Part shown: positions 1 to 32,539 of the stretch, piece after piece
Numbering within the stretch: the stretch's first letter is position 1
How the letters are laid out: each line of letters starts with the position of its first letter
From: Pelobates cultripes
Lineage: Eukaryota > Chordata > Amphibia > Anura > Pelobatidae
Assembly: GCA_933207985.1 (NCBI GenBank)
Contig: OW240917.1
Coordinates: 238,506,693-238,570,692, forward strand
DNA length: 64,000 nt
Direction: 5' to 3'
Notes under the pieces: model-generated
The model's database searches: none
What the model saw: the letters and a program-made list of their open reading frames with translations, nothing else
What the model was told of the DNA's origin: nothing
Position numbers and translations under genes: made by a program

Positions 1-560
1 TTTTCCATTTGTAGTACACAAAGAGACAACTGTACGTGCATAAACACATTCATGCAATTTTGCATGTACATCTATACACGTTTTGACACCCACAGGCGTA
101 TAATGAATTATATGGGACATTCTACTCACAGACACACAGATACAAGTATACAAATAATTACACACATATCTGCAAACGCACTGACACAAATATAGAGAAT
201 ACACAATGGCACATACAGACAGTTCTACATATTCACTGGTTCACATGTATAGATAGACAGCTAGCACTACACATCATTGCATTGATGCACATATACACCA
301 TTTCTGCAAACACAGACACACTCTTACATATCATGTGGACAATTTTGCACACACAGTCATATACATATAGGCAAACACAATGATATATGCTTGTACTATA
401 CATAAAATATGCATACATACACTCATACAACTATATATATACACAACATGTTGCACACACATATGTCACACAGATAACAATTCTACAAATATATACAGAG
501 TAACAATTCTACACACAGGATTTTTTCACCAAACACAACATTTTAGTTGACTAAAAATCG
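1..560. repeat. Cryptically simple CA-rich DNA
   Basis: Irregular mix of 'cacacaga', 'tacaca' and 'atatac' words without a fixed period. No credible gene. Confidence 0.6.
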
Positions 561-2160
561 AATTGCAAACTTTTTGATAAAAAAACTTATTGATTTAAAA
601 ATATTCTACAACCACCTCTAGTCACAGCTTGTCTATTTTAACATATTTATTTTTTCAATTTTTCACTACGAAACTATTTTACGTCAGTAAAGAGTGATCG
701 TGGTGAACTGTAAACCAAATTAAAGAACTCAGACAAAAACAGAATAGCTGTGACTGTGGTTGGGGAATTTTTCTAAAATTTAACTACTTCGAGCTTTTCA
801 CTACAATGCTTTGTTTGGTGGATAAACCCTATATATGCTACAAACACTAACATTGACACTACAACAATACTTACCTTTAATTAACCAAATGTAAAATGCT
901 CTGACGTTCGAGGGGGGGACTTTACAAAAAACAAATATTTTGTGCCCCTGCCATTTTCTTTTTATATAAATATATTCTGTCACATTTCCAGACTATAAAC
1001 AGCATTCACAGACTATGACGCATGTTAACAAATTTATACGCTCTGAAGATATAAACACACAGAAAATAACAATACTCTTGTACTGAAACACTAAATTTTA
1101 TATGTAAAAAGTGCCCAGCCAGCCAAAAATGGGGGAGATATTCACGGGCAGTGGGACCAACACTGCTAAAACAGAAGGGGGTGCCAAAGATTTTCCTATG
1201 CCCCTATCCTAAACTCGCCATAAGCTTAAATATATATTTATTTTGTTTATTCTGTTCCTTGAAAAGAGTAAGAGGGTTATTAAAGTGAGAATTTAAAGTG
1301 AATTTAAAATTAAGGCAAAAATAGCCAAACGGGAAAAAAAAAATCTGATTCAGCTGTGCTTCCAATTCAACTACTTTGGCCTTAAATATGAAAATTCACT
1401 TTAGAAGTTTTGATCAACAGAAATGGTGGTAAAATGTACATCAGAAAAGATCTGAATGATGCAAAGGGGAGGAAAATAATTTGCCCGTTGTTTGCATAAC
1501 TCCTTATGATACAAAAAAAAATATTGGACTACAAATCTCATAAGGCTCAGCCAGGCGAAGAAAGTGCATTGAGGTACTTAGACAGCTACATCCTGGCTAC
1601 AAAAAAAAGATGTAGGAAAATAAAATTTAAATTCCAAACAAAATGCTAAATAATCTGATCAACACCCTAAAGTAACTTACCTCAAAATTAAACAATTTCT
1701 TTTGCTGTGGAGGGTAGGTACTGCAATAATTTGTATATCCGTGCCTGCAGAAAGCCTTATGAAGGATAAATGAGGATGCAGCCATAATTTGGCACTGCAA
1801 AGCATTGTGGGAAGATGGATAAAAAAGGCCTCAGAAGGAGGCACTGACAACCAGAGACAGGGGCGTGTTTAATTAAATCGCAAAATGATCAATCCAAATG
1901 AAAAGATCACTACTACTGGGGGTTGACAACTACGCAGACTAAACGTAAACTCAATTTTCAAAATAAAGCATAGTTTAAAAAAATAAATAAAAAAATAAAA
2001 GTTCACCAAAAAGTATATAGAAGACTCCGGCATGTGGGATCCACAGGACAGGATGGTGATATAAGTCCTGCCAACTGTTAATTTGTGGCAACGGTTGGTA
2101 TTTCAAATGTGCATGTATTTGCACTAGGTCCGGTAGGAAACTCCAAATAATAAGATCTGA
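560..2160. other. AT-rich non-coding DNA
   Basis: No ORF with recognisable similarity, splice pattern or RNA gene was seen. It contains the palindromic repeat at 1270-1412, described separately. Confidence 0.6.
1270..1412. mobile_element. Palindromic MITE copy ('aagtgaatttaaa' family)
   Basis: The left arm 'aaagtgaatttaaaattaag' is repeated inverted near the right end ('cttaaatatgaaaattcact'). The same sequence, including 'agtagccaaactg', recurs at about 48445-48560 and 61745-61862, so it is a dispersed foldback repeat. No coding content. Confidence 0.6.
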
Positions 2161-3160
2161 GGCAAATCCTTTGTCACCGTTTTTCTCCATCCAATAGCAC
2201 TGTGTAACTTTCTACATCCACTCCATCCTGTGGACCCTAAAGCAACCTTTCTCCACCTAAATGCTCTGTGGATATCTTCATCGATCCAATGGGCCCTCTT
2301 GGTACCATTTGACATTCAAATGGTCCTGTGGGTACCTTTCTCCATCCACTGGGCCCTTTGGGTACCTTCCTCCATCCAATGGACTCTGTAGGTACCTTTT
2401 GACATTCAAATGGTCATGTGGGTACCTTTCTCCATCCAGTGGGCCCTTTGGGTACCTTCCTCCATCCAATGGACTCTGTAGGTACCATTCGACATTCAAA
2501 TGGTCCTGTGGGTACCTTTCTCCATCCAATGGGCCCTTTGGGTACCTTCCTCCATCCAATGGACTCTGTAGGTACCTTTTGATATTCAAATGGTCCTGTG
2601 GGTGCCTTTCTCCATCCAATGGGCCCTGTAGGTACCATTCATCATTTAAATGGCATTGTAGATACCCTTTTCCATCAACTGGGCCCTGTGGGTACCTTGC
2701 TGTAGCCAATGGGCCTTTCTTGATCTAGTGGACCCTTTCTCAATCCATTTGATTCTGTGAAGAACAAACTTTATCCACTCCATTCAGTGTAGTCTTAACT
2801 CTATATACTGAGCTTCTATTTCGATCTACTAGGCCCTGTGTCAGTCATTTTCCATATTGTAGGCACTGATACCTTTCTCAATGCATTTACTTTTTTTATT
2901 TTTCATATAGTTCCTTTCTTCTGTGTGGTACCTCTCATGATGAGGTGATTGGCTTCCTTTCTCCTGTAGTAACTTGGGTAACTTTTCTCCATCATGTGGA
3001 CTTTTCGTGTGACTTTTATTTCATAGTTTCATGAAATCCATGATCCCTGTGTGTTTTGGAACTGGGTTCATCTATGCAATATGTAGGTCCTGCTGGTGCA
3101 TCTTTCCATCCAATAGGCCTTGTGGGATCTCTTCTCCATTTGTTAGGTCCCTTTCATTCT
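2160..3160. repeat. KpnI-site minisatellite, 30-bp unit with 90-bp higher-order repeat
   Basis: The regular core is about 2300-2700, with degenerate copies either side. The monomer is 30 bp and most copies carry GGTACC, for example 'ggtaccttcctccatccaat' plus ten bases. Three monomer types alternate (gacattcaaatggtc, tttctccatcc, ttcctccatcc), making a 90-bp higher-order unit with about three copies between 2311 and 2580. Because 30 is a multiple of 3, long frames stay open on both strands, which is not evidence of coding. Confidence 0.9.
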
Positions 3161-3585
3161 CCACCACCACCTCCTATCTCAACATGATGTATTATGTTCT
3201 ATAGGTGCAATGTGCAGGTTGCCTTTTACAGATTCCTTCTCCCAGTGCGTCCTTCGATTATGTGCATGGTTTTCTTGAAGCAGTGACTCTCGCTCTGTAC
3301 AGAGTGTGTATTTTCTCTGGCTCCCTTGCTGGCACTGGCTTTTCTCAGATGTTCACAATCTAAGTCTATTTCACCTTCTGATGTCGTCAAAAGGGGTGGA
3401 GGGACAAGCACAATGCTCCCTTTATACCATGTGCTATGTACCAAAGAAAAACACAGAGAGAGGAAGGGGGGAGGGAGACACAAGAATGAGGGAATGTGTG
3501 TGTGAGGGAGAGAAATGTTTGCTATATATGTATACCTAAATATATATTCAAACACATTACAATGTCGAACTGTGTAGATATCACA

Positions 3586-3593
3586 GAGATATC

Positions 3594-3627
<34 letters not shown>

Positions 3628-3648
3628 GATCTATCTATCTATATATCT
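3586..3648. repeat. (TATC)n microsatellite
   Basis: About 14 'ctat' units with two interruptions. Confidence 0.95.
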
Positions 3649-3649
3649 A

Positions 3650-5417
3650 ATCAATTAACTTTTTTGTTTGCATAGTAGCTGAAACTTTCTTTGTTGTATT
3701 TAAACAATTAGTCCCTTGTAACCCTTCTATTAAATAAAATAATTTTAATCTGAAGATCATGATTTTAGCGAAAGCTGTTATCAGAATAATGTAGTCACAT
3801 TGTGTACAATGTTTCAATATGGGTGTGAATGTGAGATGGACTTTGTTGGGGTAAAAATGAAGCAGAGCAATACAAGTACCCCAGAGTTTGAGCAGAGTTA
3901 GCCTGAGACCGGAAATATAGTGTTCAAAGGAATGTAATCCTAGCATGGGTCAAACTATAAAAAATATGGACTTGAGGTGGAAGTGTCATGTCTTTTGTTG
4001 TACCTTTAAACCTGCCACCTCTTTCGTATTTATAGAATTGTACATTCTTATAAAATAATCATATGAGAGTGTACCCCCCAATTTAAAATAAGTAGATATG
4101 TGGTTATTAAAAAGTATTAAAAATGCAAAAATATAAACAAAAAGTGCCAAAGTACTATAAAAGTTAATGAAAGATTAAGTAATATTACTTTTCAGCTTGT
4201 CACCTGTGGCTTGAGAGACAAGATTATAGTCACATTCTGCCCATGTACCAGTCTTTTTAAATATTAATTTACCATAGGTTTACCTAATTATGTTTACCTC
4301 CATTTTTTTTTCAACTTGAGCTTTGTAGTAATTATTATATACCATATAAGTAATTAAACCATTACATGTTAGGTTCCCAGACATTTTACTGTTACATGTT
4401 TAATAAAAGGGATTTTTAAAGCAAAGACAACTACTTCTCCTATTTTTATGAGACTCAGGGCAGGACAAACCCAGTCCACAAATACCACCGCGAAGCCATG
4501 TTTTATTGATAATGTATCTATATTAAAGAAGCCGAGCGAGGAACCTATGTCGTATTAGAAGTATTTATAAAATATGGTCGGTCAGTGTACCTCAACCAGT
4601 AGTGATGACCGGTCATTAGGTAAGGACTTCCTGTGTCGGGTGCATGGTTTTGAGACTAAAGTCAGGATAACGTCGGGTAGAGAAGGACCACTGATCACAC
4701 TGACTGTTTTGGACCATATCACATGCTTTATTTCAGCAATCAAAATAATTAAAACATCTCAAATTATTATACAATAAAAAAAAAAAAAAATCAGGTACAG
4801 ATCCTTGGTTTCAGTTCAAACCCCATGGCATCGCTGTCTAGTTTTGAGTTGAACAAAAGAAGTAGAACAGAAATAGGAGAAGGAATGAGACAAGAAAAAG
4901 GGCAGTGGAAGGTAAGGACAAGATGAGAAGAAGAGGAAAAAGCACAACGAGAAGATGGAAAGACTACCAATATAGACAGGTCCTTATCAGCCTGTGTTCA
5001 CGGGAAATTGGACCAGGGAAAGTGAATGGAAATAGCACCAATAATTGCTCAAGCCTATGGAATACTGGGATACATTGATTAAGGAATCCCTTGTAATTAT
5101 TATTTTAGCACCAATGTCTGTAGCATTTGTAAGGAAGCTAATGTGATGAAGCAGTGAGACTTTAGCACCAATGAATGGGGAAAGACAGTGAGGTAGTCTC
5201 AGGAAAAAAAATATTAATTCTCTACACTGCACCACTGGAATACTGAGCCCCTCCTCACTCTTTGACACTGGAAGAACATTCAAATCAAAGACTTGGATGT
5301 CTTCAAGTAAGGAAAAGATGAAGAAAGGTTTGAAAGAAAAACGTCAAGAATGGTTAAGGAGGACATGTAAGGAGACATTCACACCCAGAGGGCAAACTCA
5401 GCCCTATCATAATTCCA
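3650..5417. other. Non-coding DNA downstream of col1a1
   Basis: AT-rich, with an A15 run near 4775 and a purine-rich stretch at about 4845-4975. No gene, splice-like exon or recognised repeat was found. Confidence 0.6.
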
Positions 5418-5461
5418 AAACACTCTCCACACACCTTCAATTTAATTTTTTCATATTTATT
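5418..5461 (-). terminator. col1a1: col1a1 polyadenylation signal and GU-rich downstream element
   Basis: AATAAA on the minus strand at 5456-5461, followed after about 20 nt by a GU-rich stretch (GGTGTGTGGAGAGTG, about 5421-5435). The canonical hexamer plus GU element supports cleavage near 5438-5445. Confidence 0.7.
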
Positions 5462-5905
5462 TTTTTGCCACCTGAACAAACAAAAAACAAAAAATGTTTT
5501 TAAAAAAAGTTGCATTACATGAAATGATTTAATTTACTCCTCTTCTACACAGGGAACGTTGGGATCGTCGATCCTGCTTTCTTATCTAATCCAGGAACAG
5601 TCATTATTTAAGGACATTCCCATTCTTTTTTGGTCAAAGGGGGCATCTTCATCAAGGTCGTAGGAAGGCCAATTCATGTATGCAGGGGGCACAGTTGAAT
5701 GAGGAGTTGAAAAATTCCCTCCCGTGAACACAAGCACACACATACAGGCATGGTCTGTCCTTTGAGAGATGTTCTTCAAAGCATGACTTTAGGTTTGCTT
5801 TTTCGTGTAATGCTTACGGAAACAAGAAAAGTTTTAGAGATGAGAGGAACAACAATTTCAAGTCCGCATGAGATATTCTCCTGTCCTGGTATTTTTGTTT
5901 TGTTT
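5440..5905 (-). promoter_or_regulatory. col1a1: col1a1 3' untranslated region
   Basis: About 465 nt from the stop codon to the inferred cleavage site near 5440. Short open frames in it (for example minus 5582-5779) lack collagen similarity and are not genes. The end is inferred from the polyadenylation signal below. Further downstream alternative sites, as used in mammals, cannot be excluded. Confidence 0.75.
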
Positions 5906-26340
<20,435 letters not shown>

Positions 26341-26355
<15 letters not shown>

Positions 26356-26387
26356 GTCTAAATATCAGACATGTAGACTCTCTGTGG
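26341..26387 (-). promoter_or_regulatory. col1a1: Fibrillar-collagen 5' stem-loop with a 4-codon upstream ORF
   Basis: The mRNA around the start codon reads CACAGAGAGTCTACATGTCT, then GATATTTAGACATGTTCAGC, then TTTGTGG. The ends (CACAGAG and CTTTGTG) and the inner ACATGTCT/AGACATGT segments pair, with the main AUG in the 3' arm. This is the conserved 5' stem-loop of type I and III collagen mRNAs, bound by LARP6 in mammals. Inside it an upstream AUG opens the four-codon frame AUG UCU GAU AUU UAG, which ends just before the main AUG. Human COL1A1 has the same arrangement (from memory). Confidence 0.9.
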
Positions 26388-26499
26388 CCCTGTCTAATTC
26401 CTTCTTAGGTCCTAGTCATACAGGGGTAGATTTAGTGGTTTAGTTCCAGTGCAGACCCCAGCAGAAACTTCCTACTGTATCCCAGCAAGTTGGGTTCCC

Positions 26500-26507
26500 T
26501 TTTTATA
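26500..26507 (-). promoter_or_regulatory. col1a1: col1a1 TATA box
   Basis: Minus strand GGATATAAAAAGGG. A start site 25-30 bp downstream would lie near 26475, giving a 5'UTR of about 120 nt, close to the human length. No transcript evidence was available. Confidence 0.8.
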
Positions 26508-26593
26508 TCCATCCACAACTCCAGAGAGGTGGGGTCCTTTCTCTAGTTCACAAAAAAAAAAAAAGTTGGAACAACACTGGTCCAGCCCTTTCT

Positions 26594-26598
26594 CCAAT
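26594..26598 (-). promoter_or_regulatory. col1a1: Inverted CCAAT box of the col1a1 promoter
   Basis: The minus strand reads GGTATTGGAG, an ATTGG (reverse CCAAT) about 120 bp upstream of the inferred start. Mammalian COL1A1 promoters carry NF-Y/CBF-type CCAAT elements at about -100 to -125. The match is short and is called from position. Confidence 0.5.
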
Positions 26599-26644
26599 AC
26601 CAGAACCCATGCAAAGGCTGACACACATGCAAAAAAAAAAAAAA

Positions 26645-27136
26645 CTTTTAACAAAGCCAGCCCCTCCCTCTGTAGAAATGAACTATGCTTTCAGATCATT
26701 GCAAGCAGCTTGAGACCAAAGCCATTCTTAACTGACTTAAAACACTCTTAAGTATAAGACAATGGGATACATTTTTTCGCAAAATGTAATAATATTTTCT
26801 TTTTTGTATAGTAAACGGAAAGTCAAATTTGCCATATTCCAAAAATAAATAAATAAAATGTTCGCTTTATAGCAATCAGATAAAACAATTGTTATAATAA
26901 ATCTATTATTTTTCTTCTTCTTTTTTTTTTTTGGTATATTGCTTATTGGGTTATTTGGATAACAATTAAAATAATTATTAGTGTTTTCGTTTTTTTGTAA
27001 AATGAACAAGTTCACAATGCTTTTAATAATAATAATAAACAACATAAAATCAAGCATAACAAAATAAGTTTGTTAGATATGAAATTGTCTTTCATTAAAT
27101 TATATTTAATTTTAAATGCTTTTTTTATATTTATGC

Positions 27137-27169
<33 letters not shown>

Positions 27170-29220
27170 TTTAAAAAGTATGAAAGCTATATAAGACCTT
27201 TGATTCCACTTGTATAATGAATTGAGTTAAATAACTGGAGAAACATTTTTAAATTATTTAAAATATAATGTAAGTGCAAATACATTTATTGAATAATATA
27301 AATATATGTATATATATGTATATATATATTTATACAAAAATATAGAAAAAAAGGAATTAAATATATAATGTTTTAAGCCAACATTCTTTTTTTTTTTTTT
27401 TTCTGAAATGTCTTTATGGCAAAAATCCACATTTGTTCCTGTTTAAAAAAGCCACGTTGGAAGAACGGCTGTGATATATGTAATATGTCATTTAATTTCT
27501 ACAGGCAGCAATTATAGCTCAGCCATATGTGTTTAGCAGACAAGGAAGAATATACAGGTTGGTCAATGAGCCATCTTTAAATCATTACAATAATATAGAA
27601 TTAAGATAGATTTTTGTTGCATTTGTTATTTTTGTAAGTACACTTTAGTCTTAAGGTTAAATGTTTGCAAAAGTCTTTTTATTTTGAGAAGATCTCGATT
27701 AGTCAGACATAGTGGTACTGGGAACTAGAGTTTGTGGTTTATGAATGAAAAACATAAAATTTATTTTCGAATATATTTCTGCAAATTATTTAAGTAGAAT
27801 TTGGCATAACATAAGTGTTCTAAATATGACCCTAAAAATGAATCTTACATATAGAGAAATATTTATGGGCAAATACTTAATACAAAGAACGCGACAGGTT
27901 AGTGTCCCCACATACCGTATAACCATGTGACTGCGCTTTGAAAATATATTCAATTCAAATATTAGTGATAAACATATGGAAAATAAAGTGTGATGTCACG
28001 TGTTATGGAATAAAGCCTGTGCATCAGTTACTGAATCAAACTCTGAAATAATGGGTCAAATGTCAAAGTCCTTTGGGTTATTATGCCCAGACAGTGTACA
28101 CAAAGGCCCGTATCCCAAAGTGAGATCATTAATGATCACCGTTAAAAAGAGCCAAGGAAAATAACTTACATTTCAAACTAAGGTTTGCATTTAAAGAAAG
28201 CTAAGCACCAGAACCGTCTTGATGTGGTTATGGTGCAAGAAGATTCACTGTCTCTTCACCTCTGATATAATATACTTGTCAAGTACTTCTACCCGTGGAG
28301 AGGTGTAATAGACTGTGAGAACTGGGAACGACTTATCCTGGTGTTCACAGCCTCTAATTGCTGTCCAAGGCTGGACATCTTTGGTCAGATAATGTGAAAG
28401 TGAAAATTAGATATTATCTCAGCAGCAGGTGAGGGGCTGGATTTGGGGTATCTGGGTGAGTCCCTTTTTTTCACACCACATAATCGTTTGACAGAGCATG
28501 ATGAAATGCCAACCACAGACGTCTTTCAGCACTACAATTACATTAAAGTGAAGTGGGTATGGTGCTTAGAGCATTCCTTTAAGATTAACATTTGGAGAGC
28601 CTGTGTTGCGTCACGTCCGTGGCATAATAACTCTTAATTTCTCCAGAATGCCCAGAAGTAAAGCGCATTACCTAAATTGGAAATTACCTAGCATAGACAG
28701 GGGAAATTTAGGTTGAGTTGAGCAAGATTTTTCTCAAATTCAATTTTTTGGTCTAGAATTTGGCACACTCTTATTAATTCCCAACAATCCCAGTTTATCG
28801 AGCAAACCTGAAATCGTCTCTTTCTTGTGAGCTCTGTATTTTTTAAAAAGGTACTCTTTTAAACTATGGGAAAATCCATTGGAAGGAACCAGAAGGATTG
28901 ATAAGTGCCTGTAGGTCCAACGTGAAAATGAATGATTTTGAAATGTTCTAGACTCAACTCTTAAAATTGGTGAATCTTTTTTTATAGCTCAAGCAAGATT
29001 AGAATCATCCATTGGATGAAAATACTGCACACACACACTGTAATTCGGGAAATGTTTTCCGTGTGAATAGAATTTGATCAGAAGAGCTTGCAATTTATGG
29101 TTGTCTAGTGATATCTGCAATGGAATGATATAGAGAGCGATAGATGGATGGACGGGCAGACAGACTGGACGAAAGTGGACGGATGGACAAACATGTCAGC
29201 AGGACCCTCGCCATCTTCTG
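26645..29220. other. AT-rich DNA upstream of col1a1
   Basis: Includes (CA)n(TA)n at about 27137-27170, TATG/TATA simple sequence at 27297-27345, poly-T runs near 26920 and 27386, and a degenerate MITE end at about 28520-28580 ('ggtgcttagagcattccttt'). No exon-like sequence was recognised. It is a plausible place for distal col1a1 enhancers, but none can be named. Confidence 0.6.
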
Positions 29221-29247
29221 TCCCTGTATGACCAACCTGGCTTGTTG

Positions 29248-29251
29248 CAAA

Positions 29252-29295
<44 letters not shown>

Positions 29296-29428
29296 TAGAT
29301 AGATAGACAGACAGATCAATCGATCGATCGATAGATAGATAAATAGATAGATAGATAAATAGTTAGATAGACAGATAGATAGATAGACAGAAAGACAGAC
29401 AGATAGACAGATAACTAGTTAGATAGAC

Positions 29429-29467
<39 letters not shown>

Positions 29468-29475
29468 CAAATTGA
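29248..29475. repeat. Compound GATA/GACA microsatellite
   Basis: Runs of (gata)n and (gaca)n alternate with short interruptions (for example 'atcaatcgatcgatcgatag'). The compound resembles Bkm-type repeats of vertebrates. Peptides such as YLSIYLSI read through it are artefacts. Confidence 0.95.
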
Positions 29476-30180
29476 CAGAGTGGCAGAAAGACAAACATAC
29501 AGAAATACAAATTGATAAGGCTGGATAGAGAGATAGATAGTCAGACCCAGGGACGGACAAATAGGTAAACCCTAAACCCGTAGTCATTATTTAGGTAGAT
29601 GATGGAGAGCCAGATTTAGTTCTCCCCTCTGTGTGACACGTTGTATTTGGGGGATGGTGATGGTTGCACTGACTATTGTGTGATCATATAAATTGTAATT
29701 AGAACCACAGCACATCCCAGAAAGCATATCCAGATATAGCTGAGTTCACATATCCACGCAGACACGTTGCATGATCATTTCTCCGTCCCTCCCTGAGATT
29801 TTTTTTTTCATGGCTGGAACCTGTTCAGAGCCGAGATGTGTCTTTAATTTTTGAAGCATGACAGAAAAGAAAAGAATGCATTTTTTTTTCTATATGTAGA
29901 AGCAGAAAACAGACGTTGCCACCTCACCACTTCTAACAGCCTGCCTGGAAAGGGGCTGGATAACTGTACAATCAATTCCTCATTCCTGCTGTCTATCTAA
30001 TAACCCATTCTCCAAGTAGCTGTGTTTGCACCTACATATGCTTTTGTATTTTTCACTGAGTTAAACTACAGATTGCTAGTGTGTGTCGTGTTTCTGTTAA
30101 TGGTTGTGTTTCTGGTTCTATATGTCAGTGCGACTGTGTCATGTGCCTATGTTTTACTGTGTCTGTGTATGCTTCTATTA
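29476..30180. other. Non-coding DNA between two tandem arrays
   Basis: No gene or recognisable transposon. Confidence 0.5.
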
Positions 30181-30790
30181 CAGTCAATGTCTGTGTCTCT
30201 AATATAGTGTATCTGTATCTGGTACAGTGTATCTGTATGTGTCTCTGTTATAGTGTATCTGTATCTGGTACAGTGTGTCTGTATGTGTCTCTAATATAGT
30301 GTATCTGTATCTGGTACAGTGTATCTGTATGTGTCTCTGTTATAGTGTATCTGTATCTGGTACAGTGTGTCTGTATGTGTCTCTGTTATAGTGTATCTGT
30401 ATATGTTACAGTGTATCTGTATCTGTATCTGTTACAGTGAATCTGTATCTGTTACAGTGTATCTGTATGTATCTGTATATGTCTCTAGCATTGTGTATCT
30501 GTATCTGTTACAGTGTATCTGTATGTGTCTCTGTTACAGTGTATCTGTATATGTTACAGTGTATCTGTATCTGTATCTGTTACAGTGAATCTGTATCTGT
30601 TACAGTGTATCTGTATGTATCTGTATATGTCTCTAGCATTGTGTATCTGTATCTGTTACAGTGTATCTGTATGTGTCTCTGTTACAGTGTATCTGTTACA
30701 GTGTATCTGTATGTTTCTCTAACATTGTGTATCTGTATCTGTTACAGTGTGTCTGTATGTGTCTAGATTCCAGTGTGACTCCAGTGTGTC
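30180..30790. repeat. TCTGTA minisatellite with 148-bp higher-order repeat
   Basis: Built of 'gtatctgtatctgttacagt' and 'gtgtctct' words. The block containing 'tacagtgaatctg' occurs at 30433 and again at 30581, an offset of 148 bp, with nearly identical flanks, so a recent segmental duplication lies inside the array. ORFs through it are repeats of YLYLLQCIC-type words. Confidence 0.85.
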
Positions 30791-31216
30791 TTCATTTGAC
30801 TCTGTTGCATTGTATCTGAATATGTACATCTGTGTCACCACATGTATGTATCTATATGTGTCTGAGTTACAATGTGTGTACATGTGTCTGTACTACATTG
30901 TGTCTGTATGTATCTGTGTCTGTAGGTGGAACATGAGTGGAACATCTCCCTAAGCATTAGGTTAGCTTGGGATGGACATTGGGGACCCCCAGTTTTGGTC
31001 AAACTGAAATATGGTTTAATCCAAATAAGGGGACAACATCAACTAATTGTATTAAAACCACTTCTACTGCATGCAGTGGTTATGGTGCCTAGACTGCCTT
31101 TTTAATATAGGGGCTGGAGAATTAAGATGCAATGTGAGGAGAAACTATTACCTTGCAGAGAGGATAATAATGAATTGGAGCAACCTTCCAGCGGATGTAG
31201 TAAAGGGTAGAATGAA

Positions 31217-31621
31217 TTAAAGGGACCATGTAGGCACTGTAACTGCTTCATCTAGTTGAAGTTGTTATGGTGTCTGGAGTCCCCTGGCACTGTCCTTCAA
31301 TTCAGAAGTCAATACATTTTTAATGTTTTAATGCTAAACAAGAGTCCTCAGCAATGGGTGGCTGTGTTTGGCTCAGAGTTTCAACGGACCACCTTCAGTC
31401 TATAGCAGCGCCCTTTGGTGGGATGAATTGGTATGACTAGAAGGAAGTGCGTAATCTCTGCCTCCAGTGGGGGCCAAGCTGTGATTGGCCAGGGACCATT
31501 ATTAATGTTAAACTGCTCAAAAATGGTTTAACAATGAATGGAAAGACGGCAACAGAGGACTCCATGCACTATAACTACTTCAATCAAATTAAAAGAATAG
31601 AGTGCTTTAGTGTCTATTTAA
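31217..31621. mobile_element. TTAA-type MITE
   Basis: Starts 'ttaaagggaccatgtaggca' and ends 'agtgtctatttaa', with TTAA at both borders. The TTAAAGG terminus and TTAA borders fit the T2-type/piggyBac-like MITEs described in Xenopus. A second element of this kind starts at the same 3' TTAA. Confidence 0.6.
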
Positions 31622-31680
31622 AGGGACACTATAAGCACTATAATCACTACAGTTGATTTAAGTGGTTGTGGTGCTTAATT
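31618..31680. mobile_element. One end of a second TTAA-type MITE
   Basis: Starts 'tttaaagggacactataagc' at the shared TTAA, then 'agttgatttaagtggttgtg'. The other terminus is not recognisable, so the copy is truncated or decayed. Confidence 0.5.
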
Positions 31681-32539
31681 TCTTTGCATGCCGTCCCCCT
31701 GTTTATTTCATACTACTTTTGGGCAGTTTGATAAAAAAAAAAGGGGGGCTCTTCAGTGCCTCAAGCCCAGTTCTTTTGCTGTGGCCCTGCTAATCTGGAA
31801 GAGGACCTTCTGAATTAACCAATCCGACTTTCTACAGCAGTGTTAGGCTGAGGTTTTTTTTTAAAGATGTTATCCAAGAGATTCCATCCTATTCTTGCAC
31901 CCAGAGTCGAATGAATTCATTTTGATGTTCACTTCTGCAAAGTGGAACGCGCTCAATCGATTCTTCGCACCTTGATCAATGAGCTGTATAGGTTCTGGTG
32001 CTTCAAGTGCCCATATAAAGATATCTGACTTAGTTGATCAACATAAAAGTCAATAATGCTGAACCAGTGGGTTCCTATCTGCTATTAGCTTTTGTTTAAA
32101 TGTGTGTTTTTATTGTATTTGCACATTTAACAGTGTGTCTGTATATAGCACTTTATATGTAAACGGTCCGTCTGTGATTAAAATAATACGTAGAAGTCTG
32201 ACTGTCCAAATATAAGACTCTTTCTGCGTGTTCTGTTTGGGGGTATAATTCATGTATATCCATAGCTCTAAAACGCTCAAACTATTTATCATTGTGTTTC
32301 CTGCAACAACAATTTGTCTGTTTGCACGCTAGTACTATATGGATGTGTTAAAGAATCCAGTTTTGTGTGTTTGTGTAGCAGTGTATCTATAATACCCAAT
32401 ATGCATCTTTAGAACCCACGTTCCTCTCTCTCTCTATTCTATTCTACCCTCCATTATTTTAGAGCTTATAATTCTTTTGTCTTCACTATCGGTGTGTGCG
32501 TTAATTGCAGATTTTTCCTTTTATGTTTTTCTTTTTAAT

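Noticed and set aside
2261..2728. 155-residue plus ORF and 143-residue minus ORF with ten-residue repeats
   Set aside because: Both arise from a 30-bp minisatellite whose period is a multiple of 3; open on both strands at once.
5582..5779. 65-residue minus ORF below the col1a1 stop
   Set aside because: Lies in the 3'UTR and has no similarity to collagen C-propeptide, which already ends at 5906.
26472..26654. 60-residue minus ORF at the promoter (reads Phe-rich)
   Set aside because: Generated by the two T tracts and overlaps the TATA box.
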